Positions 1 to 8,513 of a stretch of 64,000 nt of DNA are shown piece by piece. This DNA comes from Planctomycetia bacterium (lineage in GTDB: Bacteria; Planctomycetota; Phycisphaerae; UBA1845; UTPLA1). Where the stretch lies: assembly GCA_015075745.1 (NCBI GenBank), contig JABTTW010000002.1, positions 882,453-946,452 on the forward strand, given 5' to 3'. The notes under the pieces are model-generated. The model searched no databases. It was given only the letters and a program-made list of their open reading frames with translations, and was not told the origin of the DNA. The translations under genes and the position numbers were made by a program. Within the stretch, counting starts at the first letter, position 1; every line of letters starts with the position of its first letter.

Positions 1-215
1 GGATTGCGGGCTCGCATTTGCGACAGCTTCAGTTGTCTTGACCTGGGTCATGGATGGCGTTCCGGCCCGGCGGGGTGCGTGTCGTGCATTTTTTTGACAG
101 CCCACGCCTCGTGCGCTATCTTATCACGTTGCCCCGCTTCCCATCGAGCCGGGGTTTTTGGTGAACCGTCTCATTTGAAACTACGGAATCGGCCGGGTGT
201 GACGAGGCGGACTAC

Positions 216-660
216 GCACGAGCTGGAAGCTCATGCTACCCGATTTTGAGAAGCCGCGAACCGGAGGGTGGTCGAGAGAATACGCGCGGGCGAAAGAATA
301 CGCGCGGGCGAAAGCTACGCACGAGCTGGAAGCTCATGCTACCCGATTTTGAGAAGTCGCGAGCCGGAGGGTGGCCGAGAGAATACGCACGAGCGAAACG
401 CTACGCACGAGCGAAAGAATACGCACGAGCTGGAAGCTCATGCTACCCGATTTTGAGAAGCCGCGAGCCGGAGGGTGGCCGAGAGAATACGCACGAGCGA
501 AACGCTACGCACGAGCTGGAAGCTCATGCTACCCGATTTTGAGAAGCCGCGAACCGGAGGGTGGCCGAGAGAATACGCACGAGCGAAACGCTACGCACGA
601 GCTGGAAGCTCATGCTACCCGAGGGCGAGAACGCACGAGCCGGAGGCTCATGCTACCCGG
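216..660. repeat. Tandem array of 86/103-bp repeats with a conserved hairpin
   Basis: Five near-identical hairpins GAGCTGGAAGCTC lie at 220-232, 323-335, 427-439, 513-525 and 599-611, followed by a variant GAGCCGGAGGCTC at 637-649. Each is preceded by GCACG and followed by ATGCTACCC. Spacings are 103, 104, 86 and 86 bp; the longer units carry extra copies of an 18-bp GCACGAGCGAAAGAATAC-like segment. Between hairpins the units share a CGATTTTGAGAAG block and a GAGCCGGAGGGTGG block. Several reading frames stay open because the unit lacks stops, but they have no start context and only mirror the repeat. The first 215 bases of the window hold nothing I can name. Confidence 0.9.
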
Positions 661-728
661 ACCATCAACCGAGACCGACAATGGGCGTCTGACGCGTCCT
701 TGAAACACGCACATTCAGGAGGTATCCC

Positions 729-2210
729 ATGGCTACTGCCACCGCACCTGCACCGGTCAAGTCGGACGTGAAGATTGAATACACCAAGTGCCTGATCGAC
801 GGCCAATGGGTCGATGCGGTCGCCGGCCGGACGTTTGAGACGATCAACCCGGCGACGGGCGACGTGATCGCGCATGTGGCCGAGGGCGACGAGCCGGATG
901 TGGACAAGGCGGTGAAGGCGGCGCGCAAGGCCTTCGAGAGCGGGCCGTGGCCGAAGATGTCCGCCTCGCAGCGCGGCAACTTGATGTACAAGCTGGCCGA
1001 CCTGATCGAGAAGAACAAGGAGAAGCTGGCGGCGCTGGAGACGCTGGACAACGGCAAGCCGATCCGCGATTCGCTGAATGCCGACCTGCCGCTGACGGTG
1101 GCGTGCTATCGCTACTACGCGGGCTGGGCGGACAAGATTCACGGCAAGACGATCCCGATCAACGGGCCGTTTTTCTGTTATACGCGGCACGAGCCGATCG
1201 GCGTTTGTGCGCAGATCATCCCGTGGAACTTTCCGCTGCTGATGCAGGCGTGGAAGTGGGGACCGGCGCTGGCGACGGGCAACACGGTCATTCTCAAGCC
1301 GGCCGAGCAGACGCCGCTGACGGCGCTTTATGTCGGGCAGCTTGCGCTTGAGGCGGGCTTTCCGCCGGGCGTCATCAACATCATCCCCGGCATGGGCCCG
1401 ACGGCAGGCGGCGCGATGGCCCGGCACATGGACATCGACAAGGTGGCGTTCACCGGCAGCACCGAGGTGGGCAAGCTGATCATGGCGGCTTCGGCGAAGA
1501 GCAACCTCAAGCGCGTCGGCCTGGAGCTGGGCGGGAAGAGCCCGAACATCGTTTTCGCGGATGCTGACGCGGATGCGGCGATCCAGGGGGCGTACTTCGC
1601 GCTGTTCTTCAACCAGGGGCAGTGCTGCTCCGCCGGATCGCGGCTTTACGTGGAAGAGAAGATTCACGGCGAATTCGTCGAGAAGCTCAAGGGCATCGCC
1701 AAGAGCCGGCGCGTGGGCGATCCGTTTGACATGAAGACGCACCAGGGCCCGCAGGTGAGCCGCGAGCAGTTTGACCGGGTGATGAACTACATCGACAGCG
1801 GCAACCAGCAGGGCGCCAAGATGGTGGCCGGGGGAAGCCGGGTCGGCGATCGGGGCTTTTTCATCGAGCCGACGGTGTTCGACGGCGTCAACGAAGAAAT
1901 GACCATCGCGCAGGAGGAGATCTTCGGCCCGGTGCTTTGCGTGATGCCGTTCAAGGACATCGACGAGGTAATCGCCCGGGCGAATCGCTCGGTGTACGGC
2001 CTTGCCGCGGCGGTGTGGACGAAGGACATCCAGAAGGCGATGACGATCTCCAACAGCATGCGAGCCGGAACGGTGTGGGTGAACTGCTACAACGTGTTCG
2101 ACGCGGCGGCGCCTTTCGGCGGATTCAAGCAGTCGGGCATCGGCCGGGAGCTTGGCGAGTATGCGTTGGAGAACTACTGCGAAATCAAGACGGTGACGAT
2201 GAAGCTGTAG
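729..2210 (+). CDS. NAD(P)-dependent aldehyde dehydrogenase
   Basis: This 493-residue protein oxidises an aldehyde to the carboxylic acid with NAD(P)+, probably in the cytoplasm (no signal peptide). The family fold is clear: PWNFPLLM and KPAEQTPL in the cofactor domain, FTGSTEVG, the catalytic base in LELGGKSPN (Glu266) and the nucleophile in GQCCSAGSR (Cys300, second Cys). Length matches the usual 480-500 residues. The ATG at 729 has an AGGAGGT ribosome site at 718-724. It resembles the ALDH1/2 and betaine-aldehyde dehydrogenase branch, but the substrate cannot be told from sequence. It stands alone, between a repeat array upstream and a convergent peptidase gene downstream. Confidence 0.95.
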   Translation: MATATAPAPVKSDVKIEYTKCLIDGQWVDAVAGRTFETINPATGDVIAHVAEGDEPDVDKAVKAARKAFESGPWPKMSASQRGNLMYKLADLIEKNKEKLAALETLDNGKPIRDSLNADLPLTVACYRYYAGWADKIHGKTIPINGPFFCYTRHEPIGVCAQIIPWNFPLLMQAWKWGPALATGNTVILKPAEQTPLTALYVGQLALEAGFPPGVINIIPGMGPTAGGAMARHMDIDKVAFTGSTEVGKLIMAASAKSNLKRVGLELGGKSPNIVFADADADAAIQGAYFALFFNQGQCCSAGSRLYVEEKIHGEFVEKLKGIAKSRRVGDPFDMKTHQGPQVSREQFDRVMNYIDSGNQQGAKMVAGGSRVGDRGFFIEPTVFDGVNEEMTIAQEEIFGPVLCVMPFKDIDEVIARANRSVYGLAAAVWTKDIQKAMTISNSMRAGTVWVNCYNVFDAAAPFGGFKQSGIGRELGEYALENYCEIKTVTMKL

Positions 2211-2355
2211 GACGGCCGGCGGCGATCCATTCGGCGCGAACAGTGAGCAAGCATTCTCATTTGAGATGCCCACACGCTCGCTTATTCCGCGCTCTTGTCC
2301 CGACCGTGCGCGCTGTACATCGCGATCGCGCGATCTAAGGCCGCGTGTACCAGGC

Positions 2356-2460
2356 GGTTTTCACGCCAAAACCACCCCAAACTCGAATCGCCCCAACACG
2401 TGCCCGGCACATGGGTTGCAATCGCCCGCCGAGATTTTTTTCGCCTTATGTCACCTACGA
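2356..2460. repeat. Dispersed repeat module A, copy 1
   Basis: The 363-bp gap 2211-2573 between two convergent genes contains a stretch that matches three others at 58.9-59.6 kb. Shared landmarks in order are TTTTCACSCCAAAA, CACCCCAAA, GAATCGCCCCAAC, TGCCCG, a T-rich run, TTCGCCTTATGTCACCT. No other element or terminator is recognisable in this gap. Confidence 0.7.
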
Positions 2461-2573
2461 TTTTGTGAGGTCCATCCACGGGCAGGCCGCTGTGCGCGAG
2501 GCGGACGGGCCGTCCGCAGCGCGCGGAAGAGGCATCGCGGGCATTCACTTCGAGCGAGTCGATCGAAGGATCG

Positions 2574-4925
2574 CTATGGGTTGATGGTGGCGTCGATGAA
2601 GAGCTGGACGTCGAGACCGTCGGGGGCGCCGCTGTCGTCGAGATCGCTTCGGTCGATGTGGCCGGCGTCGGTATCGAGGCCGAGGAGGACCTGGGTGAAG
2701 AGATCGACGTCGATGTCATCGCGGTTACAGTCGTCGTTGATATCGGCGGCGAGGCCGCAGGGGGTGACTGCGAAGGCGATGTTTGCATCACCGCCGGCGA
2801 TGCCATCGCCGGTGGGCAGTGAGGCGGGATCGTCGGCGACGGCGACTTCACCGTCCAGGGTCTGGCCGCTGTTGGCGGCGGTGACGCCGGAGACGACCAG
2901 GGTGTAGTCGTCGGGGGGCAGCGGCGCGTCGAGATTGAGGATGGCGGGGTTTACGTTCACGCCGGAGAGGAGTGTGAACGACCTGGCGCCAAAGTTGGCG
3001 CCGGTGATCGAGAAGTTCGCCGCGGAGGCGTTGACGTTGGTGTGGAACCAGACGGCGACCTGGGTGGTGGGAGACAGGCCGGAGATTTCGGCGCCGGGGG
3101 CCGGGGTGACCTGCACGATCTTCGGCGGGCCGGGCTGGTAGCTGACGTTGGAGAGGCCGGAGCGGAGGATCCACTGCTCGGGATCGAAGCTGCTGGCGGT
3201 GGCCGGCGCGTTAATGGGGACGACGAACCACTGGGTGCGCTGGTCGTTGGCAACGCTGATGTCCTGCGGGGAGCCCGCAATGGTGGTTCGGAGGCGGACG
3301 GGCATTTTGAAGGTGCTGGGCCAGCCGGCGGTCGTGTGGGTCTGGGCGATTTTCGCGAGGAGGTAGTTCTGGCCGTTGATGTTGGCGGACTGCCAGCCGT
3401 ACTGATAAGCGGCGGCGCCGGGGCCGTAGACCCACTGGTCGAAGAACCATGAGAGGTCCTGACCGTAGGTGTTGGCGGCGATGGCGGCGAAGTCGTCGGT
3501 GGTCGCGGCGGAGCCCTCGAAAGCGGCGCGATAGTTGGCGAGGATCTGGAAGAAGGTTTCGTCGCCGACGACGCCGCGAAGCTGGTGGAGAACCCAGCTT
3601 CCCTTGTTGTAGCTGGAGTCGGAATCGAAGATGCCGCTGTAATTGGCGGTGTCGTACACGTAAACGGTCTTGGAGAGATTGCTGGGCTTTCGGTTCAGCA
3701 TGGCGGAGAGATAGCCGGGCGTGTTGACTCCCCCGCCGCGGCGCTCGATCCAGATGGCTTCGGAGAAAGTGGCGAAGCCTTCGTTGAGCCAGATGTCGCT
3801 CCAGGTCTTGCAGGTGATCATGTCGCCCCACCACTGGTGCCCCAGTTCGTGGGCGATGGTCGATTCGTTGAAGGTGCCCAGGCCGGTCATGGTCTGATGC
3901 TCCATGCCGCCGCCGAAGTTGAAGTTGTAGTGGCCGTACTTTTCGTTGATGAAGGGGTATTCGCCGAAGACGGTGCGGAAGACGGGGAGCATGCTCAGGC
4001 ATCTTTCCCAGGCGGTGCGGTTTCCGGGCGTGTCGCTCTCCGGGTAGATGTAGAACTCGACGGGCATCGACCCGCCGGGGTAGTTGTAGGTTCGCGTCCA
4101 TTTGTTGTAGTTGGTGGAGGCGATGGAGACGAGGTAGGGCGCGATCTGGTAATTGCTGTGCCAGTGGGTGCGGCGACGATTTCCGCTCAGGAACTCCTCA
4201 CTGACGAGGATGCCGTTGGCGGCGGTGGTGAAGTTGTTGGGGACGGTGTAGGTCAGGTCAATGGTGGCCTTGTCGCTGTTGTCGCCGGGCAGGCCGGCGT
4301 CGCCATCCTTTACGGGCCACCAGGAATAGGAGTAGTAGGGCTCACTGAGGCTGAAGATAATCTGAGAACTACCGTGGGGGCCGACCTTGAATGAGCCGAA
4401 GCCGAGCGGCCAGGACTCTCCGGTGTATTCGATGGTCAGGGTGAAAATTTCGTCGACACCGTAGCTGCGATCGAGGGTGACGAGGCGCGTCGAGTCACTG
4501 ACTTCCGTGACGGTGACGGGGATGGTGTCGTCAATCATCGCGCTAAGGATTTCGTATTGAAACCGAAGGCGAAACGTGAATTCGGTGAGATTGGGAACTT
4601 TGCTCTGGATGGTGATTGTGTTTCGTCCGTCGAGGGTGGCGTGCGGGATTCCGAGGCTGACGAGATTGGAGAACTCGATATCGAGGTCGTAGTGAAGGAC
4701 ATCGGTGTCATGGAAACCTTCGCGCGGCGTCGCGTGGGAAGATGCCGCGGGGTCGCGATCGTGAAGACCGATCATGGCCTGGGCCTTGCCGCAACCCTGA
4801 ATCTCCGGCTCGTGGCAGGCGCCGTAGTGAACGGCGGAAACCGGAGATGCAGTGAGAAAAGGCAAGATGATCGCCGCAGCGCTCAAGAAACGAAGCGGCC
4901 GCTGGAAGTGGCAAGCAAGACTCAT
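2574..4925 (-). CDS. Secreted M1-family metallopeptidase with C-terminal EF-hand module
   Basis: This 783-residue protein starts with a signal peptide (hydrophobic stretch about 12-30, ending SPVSA). The gluzincin site is intact: HELGHQWWGD (zinc ligands His359 and His363, catalytic Glu360) and the third ligand in NEGFATF (Glu382). GGGMEH just upstream replaces the aminopeptidase GAMEN loop, so exopeptidase activity is likely but not certain. A beta-sandwich follows, then an Ig-like segment from about residue 600. The last 60 residues carry two Asp-rich loops (DINDDCNRDDID and DLDDSGAPDGLD), like a dockerin. It probably works outside the cytoplasm on peptides. Transcribed towards the aldehyde dehydrogenase gene; divergent from the OPT transporter gene. 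Confidence 0.88.
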   Translation of the reverse strand: MSLACHFQRPLRFLSAAAIILPFLTASPVSAVHYGACHEPEIQGCGKAQAMIGLHDRDPAASSHATPREGFHDTDVLHYDLDIEFSNLVSLGIPHATLDGRNTITIQSKVPNLTEFTFRLRFQYEILSAMIDDTIPVTVTEVSDSTRLVTLDRSYGVDEIFTLTIEYTGESWPLGFGSFKVGPHGSSQIIFSLSEPYYSYSWWPVKDGDAGLPGDNSDKATIDLTYTVPNNFTTAANGILVSEEFLSGNRRRTHWHSNYQIAPYLVSIASTNYNKWTRTYNYPGGSMPVEFYIYPESDTPGNRTAWERCLSMLPVFRTVFGEYPFINEKYGHYNFNFGGGMEHQTMTGLGTFNESTIAHELGHQWWGDMITCKTWSDIWLNEGFATFSEAIWIERRGGGVNTPGYLSAMLNRKPSNLSKTVYVYDTANYSGIFDSDSSYNKGSWVLHQLRGVVGDETFFQILANYRAAFEGSAATTDDFAAIAANTYGQDLSWFFDQWVYGPGAAAYQYGWQSANINGQNYLLAKIAQTHTTAGWPSTFKMPVRLRTTIAGSPQDISVANDQRTQWFVVPINAPATASSFDPEQWILRSGLSNVSYQPGPPKIVQVTPAPGAEISGLSPTTQVAVWFHTNVNASAANFSITGANFGARSFTLLSGVNVNPAILNLDAPLPPDDYTLVVSGVTAANSGQTLDGEVAVADDPASLPTGDGIAGGDANIAFAVTPCGLAADINDDCNRDDIDVDLFTQVLLGLDTDAGHIDRSDLDDSGAPDGLDVQLFIDATINP

Positions 4926-4943
4926 TGATGAAAAACCCCTCTG

Positions 4944-4959
4944 CGGGACGGTTGTCCCG
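4944..4959. promoter_or_regulatory. Short GC hairpin in the peptidase leader
   Basis: CGGGAC-GGTT-GTCCCG is a perfect 6-bp inverted repeat about 20 bases upstream of the peptidase start, in the 256-bp divergent region 4926-5181. It would sit in the 5' leader of the minus-strand gene. The role is unknown and chance is possible. Confidence 0.35.
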
Positions 4960-5181
4960 AACGGAAGACTCCGGCAGCCGGACGATGTTGTTTTAGCGAA
5001 AGCGACACTTTCCCGCTCACGCCGGTCGGGGCTGAGGCAGGCGTCCTGACGCTTTTGATTATATCGGGTGCGGTCGCCGACTCAAAGCCATTTACTTGCG
5101 GTAATAGAGTGGGTCGGGGAGACTCTTCGGGCCTTTGCCATGCCCCGTCGGCGGGCAAAAGAGGCACACGGGAGAACGCTT

Positions 5182-7479
5182 ATGGGTCAGTGCTCGGCGT
5201 GCGGCGCAGATGTCGGTGAATCGGCAAAGTATTGCGGCCGTTGCGGGATTGTATTGGCCGGCGGGGCCGTTGGTTCAGGCGACAGTGTGCCAGCACACAA
5301 GCCATACGTCTCCAGCGAGACGGCGATGCCGGAGATGGGGTTCGCCCCGGTTCTTGTCGGCGCTATCCTGGGAATCATATTCGGCGCCTCGTCGCTGTAC
5401 CTGGTGCTGAAGGTGGGGATGACGGTTTCGGCGTCGATCCCGATCGCGGTGCTTTCGATCACGCTCTTTCGGGTGTTCAGTCCGCTGGCCGGCCGGAACG
5501 CGACCATATTGGAGAACAACATCGTGCAGACGACGGGGTCGGCGGGCGAGTCGATCGCCTTCGGCGTCGGTGTGACGATGCCGGCACTGCTGATTCTCGG
5601 GTACGACCTCGAGGTGGTGCGGGTCATGCTGGTGGCGGTGCTGGGCGGTTTGCTCGGCGTTTTGATGATGATCCCGCTGCGACGGGTGTTCATCGTGAAG
5701 CAGCACGGAAAGCTGACTTATCCCGAGGGCGTGGCGTGCGCCGACGTGCTGATCGTGGGAGAGAAAGGCGGCTCTTCGGCGGCGAAGGTATTTACGGGAT
5801 TCGGGATGGCGTTCGTCTATCAGTGGCTGATGGCGGGCTTCAAGTTCTGGCAGGATACGCCCGGGCGGCTTCTCAAGTTCTTCAAGGCGGACGGCAGCGT
5901 CGCGTTTGAGTTCAAGGGGGCGGCGGTGGCGATGGAGGCTTCGCCGGCCCTGCTCGGCGTGGGTTATGTGATTGGTCCGCGCATCGCGTGCATCATGGTG
6001 GGCGGCGGCATTCTGGCGTCGTGGGTCCTGATACCGGCGATCATGCTCTTCGGCGACGGGCTCAGTGCGCCGCTGTTTCCGGCGGAGAAGCTGATCCGAG
6101 ACATGACCATCGGCGAGATATGGCACGACTACGTGCTGTACATCGGGGCCGGGGCGGTCGCGGCGGGCGGCATCATCAGCATGATGCAGTCGATGCCGAT
6201 GATCATCGGGTCGATTAAGTCGGGACTCGGCGACCTGGCCGGTTCGCGGGCGAAGAACGGGGCCGTCAAAGTCGCGGCGCCGACGGCGATGCGCATCGAT
6301 CGCGACATGTCGATGAAGGTCGTGCTGGTCGGGTGCGCGGGGCTGATCATCGCGATCTGGGCGGCGCCGATGCTGGAGATGAACCTGCTGGGCGCGGCGC
6401 TCATCGTCGTGTTCGGATTCTTGTTCGTGACGGTGTCGGCGCGGCTGACGGGCGAGATCGGGTCGTCATCCAATCCGATTTCCGGCATGACGGTGGCGAC
6501 GCTGCTGCTGACGTGCCTCATCTTCGTGGCGATCGGATGGACCGGGGCGAGCCATCGGCTGACGGCGCTTTCGATCGCGGCGATCGTTTGCATCGCATCT
6601 TCAAACGGCGGAACGGTGGCGCAATGCCTGAAGACGGGGTACATCGTCGGCGCTACGCCGCGGCACCAGCAGGTGTCGATTCTGGTCGGGGCCATCACTT
6701 CGGCACTGGTGATCGGCTTTACCATTTTGCTGCTGAACGATTCGGGCACGGTCTATTCCACGAAGGAATTGCCGACCCGGACGATCGACGTGACGAAGCT
6801 CGACGCCGAGGCGAAGGTTCACGTCGGCGGGACCTACGCGGACGACGATCAGGCTGAGTACCTCGTCCTGCAGGCGCGGGTGGGCGAAATCGAGGGCGTA
6901 CCACAGGGCAAGTACCTGGTGAACGATGCCGGAAATATCTGCTATCTCGTCGATCCCGGCATCAACGGCAAACTTGAGAAGCGCGACGACGGGGTGAAGG
7001 TGAACAAGTACATCGCCCCAAAGGCGGCACTGATGTCGTTCATCGTGGACGGCATTCTGACTCAGAAGCTCCCGTGGGCGCTGGTTTTGTTGGGGGTGGC
7101 TATCTCCATTGTCCTGGAGCTTGCGGGCATTCCCTCTTTGCCGTTCGCGGTCGGCGTATATCTGCCGTTGTCGGCGTCGACGCCGATTTTCGCCGGCGGA
7201 GTCATGCGTTGGCTGGCCGACAAGAAGGCGAGGCGCTCCGCGGCGGAATCGGAGATGAGCCCCGGCGTGCTGCTATCGTCGGGCTATATCGCGGGCGGGA
7301 CCATCGGGGGCATCCTCGTGGCGATCATCGCGGCGAAGTGGCCGGAGTTGGCGGCGTCGATGGATGTGGGCGAAAGCGTGCTGGGCAAGCTGGCCGCGAA
7401 TCCGGGGCTGACGCTTCTGCCGTTCGGGCTTCTGACGGTCGTCCTGTTGATGGTGGGATGCCGGAAGTCCGAGGCTTAG
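5182..7479 (+). CDS. OPT-family transporter with N-terminal zinc ribbon
   Basis: The 765-residue product is an inner-membrane secondary transporter of the oligopeptide transporter superfamily (oligopeptides or metal-chelate complexes; direction and substrate not determinable). About 14 or more hydrophobic segments are visible. The first ones carry the family-like LKVGMTVSASIPIAVLS and NNIVQTTGSAGES stretches; IGSSSNPISGMT recurs in the second half. Unusually, the first 25 residues form a zinc ribbon (CSACG, 11 residues, CGRCG), a small cytoplasmic metal-binding or regulatory head. A hydrophilic segment of about 90 residues near 520-610 interrupts the membrane part. The ATG at 5182 puts the ribbon at the N-terminus and has GGGAGA upstream; an in-frame ATG at 5140 is the alternative. 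Confidence 0.88.
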   Translation: MGQCSACGADVGESAKYCGRCGIVLAGGAVGSGDSVPAHKPYVSSETAMPEMGFAPVLVGAILGIIFGASSLYLVLKVGMTVSASIPIAVLSITLFRVFSPLAGRNATILENNIVQTTGSAGESIAFGVGVTMPALLILGYDLEVVRVMLVAVLGGLLGVLMMIPLRRVFIVKQHGKLTYPEGVACADVLIVGEKGGSSAAKVFTGFGMAFVYQWLMAGFKFWQDTPGRLLKFFKADGSVAFEFKGAAVAMEASPALLGVGYVIGPRIACIMVGGGILASWVLIPAIMLFGDGLSAPLFPAEKLIRDMTIGEIWHDYVLYIGAGAVAAGGIISMMQSMPMIIGSIKSGLGDLAGSRAKNGAVKVAAPTAMRIDRDMSMKVVLVGCAGLIIAIWAAPMLEMNLLGAALIVVFGFLFVTVSARLTGEIGSSSNPISGMTVATLLLTCLIFVAIGWTGASHRLTALSIAAIVCIASSNGGTVAQCLKTGYIVGATPRHQQVSILVGAITSALVIGFTILLLNDSGTVYSTKELPTRTIDVTKLDAEAKVHVGGTYADDDQAEYLVLQARVGEIEGVPQGKYLVNDAGNICYLVDPGINGKLEKRDDGVKVNKYIAPKAALMSFIVDGILTQKLPWALVLLGVAISIVLELAGIPSLPFAVGVYLPLSASTPIFAGGVMRWLADKKARRSAAESEMSPGVLLSSGYIAGGTIGGILVAIIAAKWPELAASMDVGESVLGKLAANPGLTLLPFGLLTVVLLMVGCRKSEA

Positions 7480-7486
7480 GTCGCGG

Positions 7487-8077
7487 CTACGACGCCTTTT
7501 TGGCGTGCTCCAGGTGGCGGTCAAAGTTTTCGATGTAGGCATCGATCACGTCGGCGGCGTTTTTGAGAATCAAGATATTCTCCGCGTTCTTGTCTTCGGC
7601 GGCCTTGGTGAAGTTGTACGAGCCGGTGATGAGCGCCCTGCCATCGACGATGGCGATCTTGTTGTTGGCGGTGTTGTGTTCGCGATCGAAATAGACGCGG
7701 ACGCCGTCACGGCGCAGGACGCGCCAAGGGCCGTAGGTCGCCTTCTCCTGAGACTTGTCGAGGATGACGTCGACTTTGACGCCGCGTTTGGCGGCCTTGC
7801 CCAGGACTTCGGCGATTCGCTTCGAGGTGAAGATGTACATCTGAATGCGGATGTTCTTTTTGGCGGAACTCAGCTCTTCGACGATGCGACTCTCGCAGCC
7901 GCCGCCGGGCGAGAAGACGGCCTCGGCGCGGATGGCGCCGCCCTTTCGTGACTTGGTCATGGCGCCGGGCCCCATCGCCGTGGCCAGGAGGGCCGTGACG
8001 ATGACACCGACGGCGGCGATGAGGGGGGCGGGCCTGCGAAGGGCGGAGACGGACGAGGTGAGATGATCAAGTGCCAT
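7487..8077 (-). CDS. PLD-like protein with altered HKD motif
   Basis: This 196-residue protein has one N-terminal membrane or signal segment (about 18-36) and a single phospholipase-D-like domain of the Nuc/EndA type. Visible landmarks are the YIFTSKRIAEVL strand-helix, VDVILDKSQ, and NNKIAIVDGRALITGSYNFT followed by AAEDKNAEN. In active relatives the motif is HxK(x4)D; here the His position reads Asn (NNKIAIVD), with Lys, Asp and GSYNFT retained. Such enzymes cut DNA or phospholipids as homodimers with one HKD per chain, so this copy may be inactive or may use another His. The start has AGGAGG eight bases upstream. It ends seven bases from the OPT gene, convergent. Confidence 0.8.
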   Translation of the reverse strand: MALDHLTSSVSALRRPAPLIAAVGVIVTALLATAMGPGAMTKSRKGGAIRAEAVFSPGGGCESRIVEELSSAKKNIRIQMYIFTSKRIAEVLGKAAKRGVKVDVILDKSQEKATYGPWRVLRRDGVRVYFDREHNTANNKIAIVDGRALITGSYNFTKAAEDKNAENILILKNAADVIDAYIENFDRHLEHAKKAS

Positions 8078-8360
8078 GAAATGGACCTCCTAAACGGCGA
8101 TCGAACGACGCCTCGGGCGGTGATCCTACCGAAGTTGGGAGGTCCGGGTCCAGAGAAATTCGGGACATGTTAACGAGGGTTCTGAACGCCGTTGGCGGGC
8201 GGATTTGAGTTTCGATTCCGCGCATTGCGGGGCGCGCTGGCCGATCTGTTTGCGACCGAACGATAGCCTCTCGCGAGGTCGATGTCGCAACGATTCTCGC
8301 TGGATCAGGGCGATTCTCGATCAAGCGTTTCGATTTCGCTCGCACTGGTTCATGTCGTTC

Positions 8361-8386
8361 GCACGGGCTGGAAGCCCATGCTACCC
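8361..8386. repeat. Isolated copy of the 0.2-0.65 kb hairpin repeat
   Basis: GCACG-GGGCT-GGA-AGCCC-ATGCTACCC matches the hairpin core of the array at 216-660, with both stem arms changed together (hairpin at 8365-8377). It lies in the 436-bp gap 8078-8513, which is otherwise empty apart from the short tandem repeat beside it. Confidence 0.85.
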
Positions 8387-8387
8387 T

Positions 8388-8481
8388 GTTGGGGGAATTC
8401 GCAGTTGGGGGAATTCGCAGTTGGGGGAATTCGCTGCTGGAGGATTTGCTGCTGGAGGATTTGCTGTTGGGGGAATTCGCT
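8388..8481. repeat. Six-copy 15/16-bp tandem repeat
   Basis: Three units GTTGGGGGAATTCGCW (starting 8388, 8404, 8420), two units GCTGGAGGATTTGCT (8436, 8451) and a final GTTGGGGGAATTCGCT (8466) follow the hairpin copy directly. Reading frames through it are short and lack context, so I treat it as non-coding. Confidence 0.9.
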
Positions 8482-8513
8482 GCGGTGGGCGTCAGGCGAT
8501 GGCAGGGCTGGTA

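Noticed and set aside
216..660. CRISPR array
   Set aside because: Units are long and nearly identical throughout with no unique spacers, and no cas genes are nearby.
246..771. Several overlapping ORFs of about 60-110 residues in the repeat array
   Set aside because: They only mirror the 86-bp unit in different frames, without ribosome sites or known families.
648..2273. 541-residue antisense frame over the aldehyde dehydrogenase gene
   Set aside because: The sense frame has complete dehydrogenase motifs and a good ribosome site; the antisense frame is a GC-rich shadow.
8388..8481. Short CRISPR-like repeat
   Set aside because: Units are contiguous without spacers.
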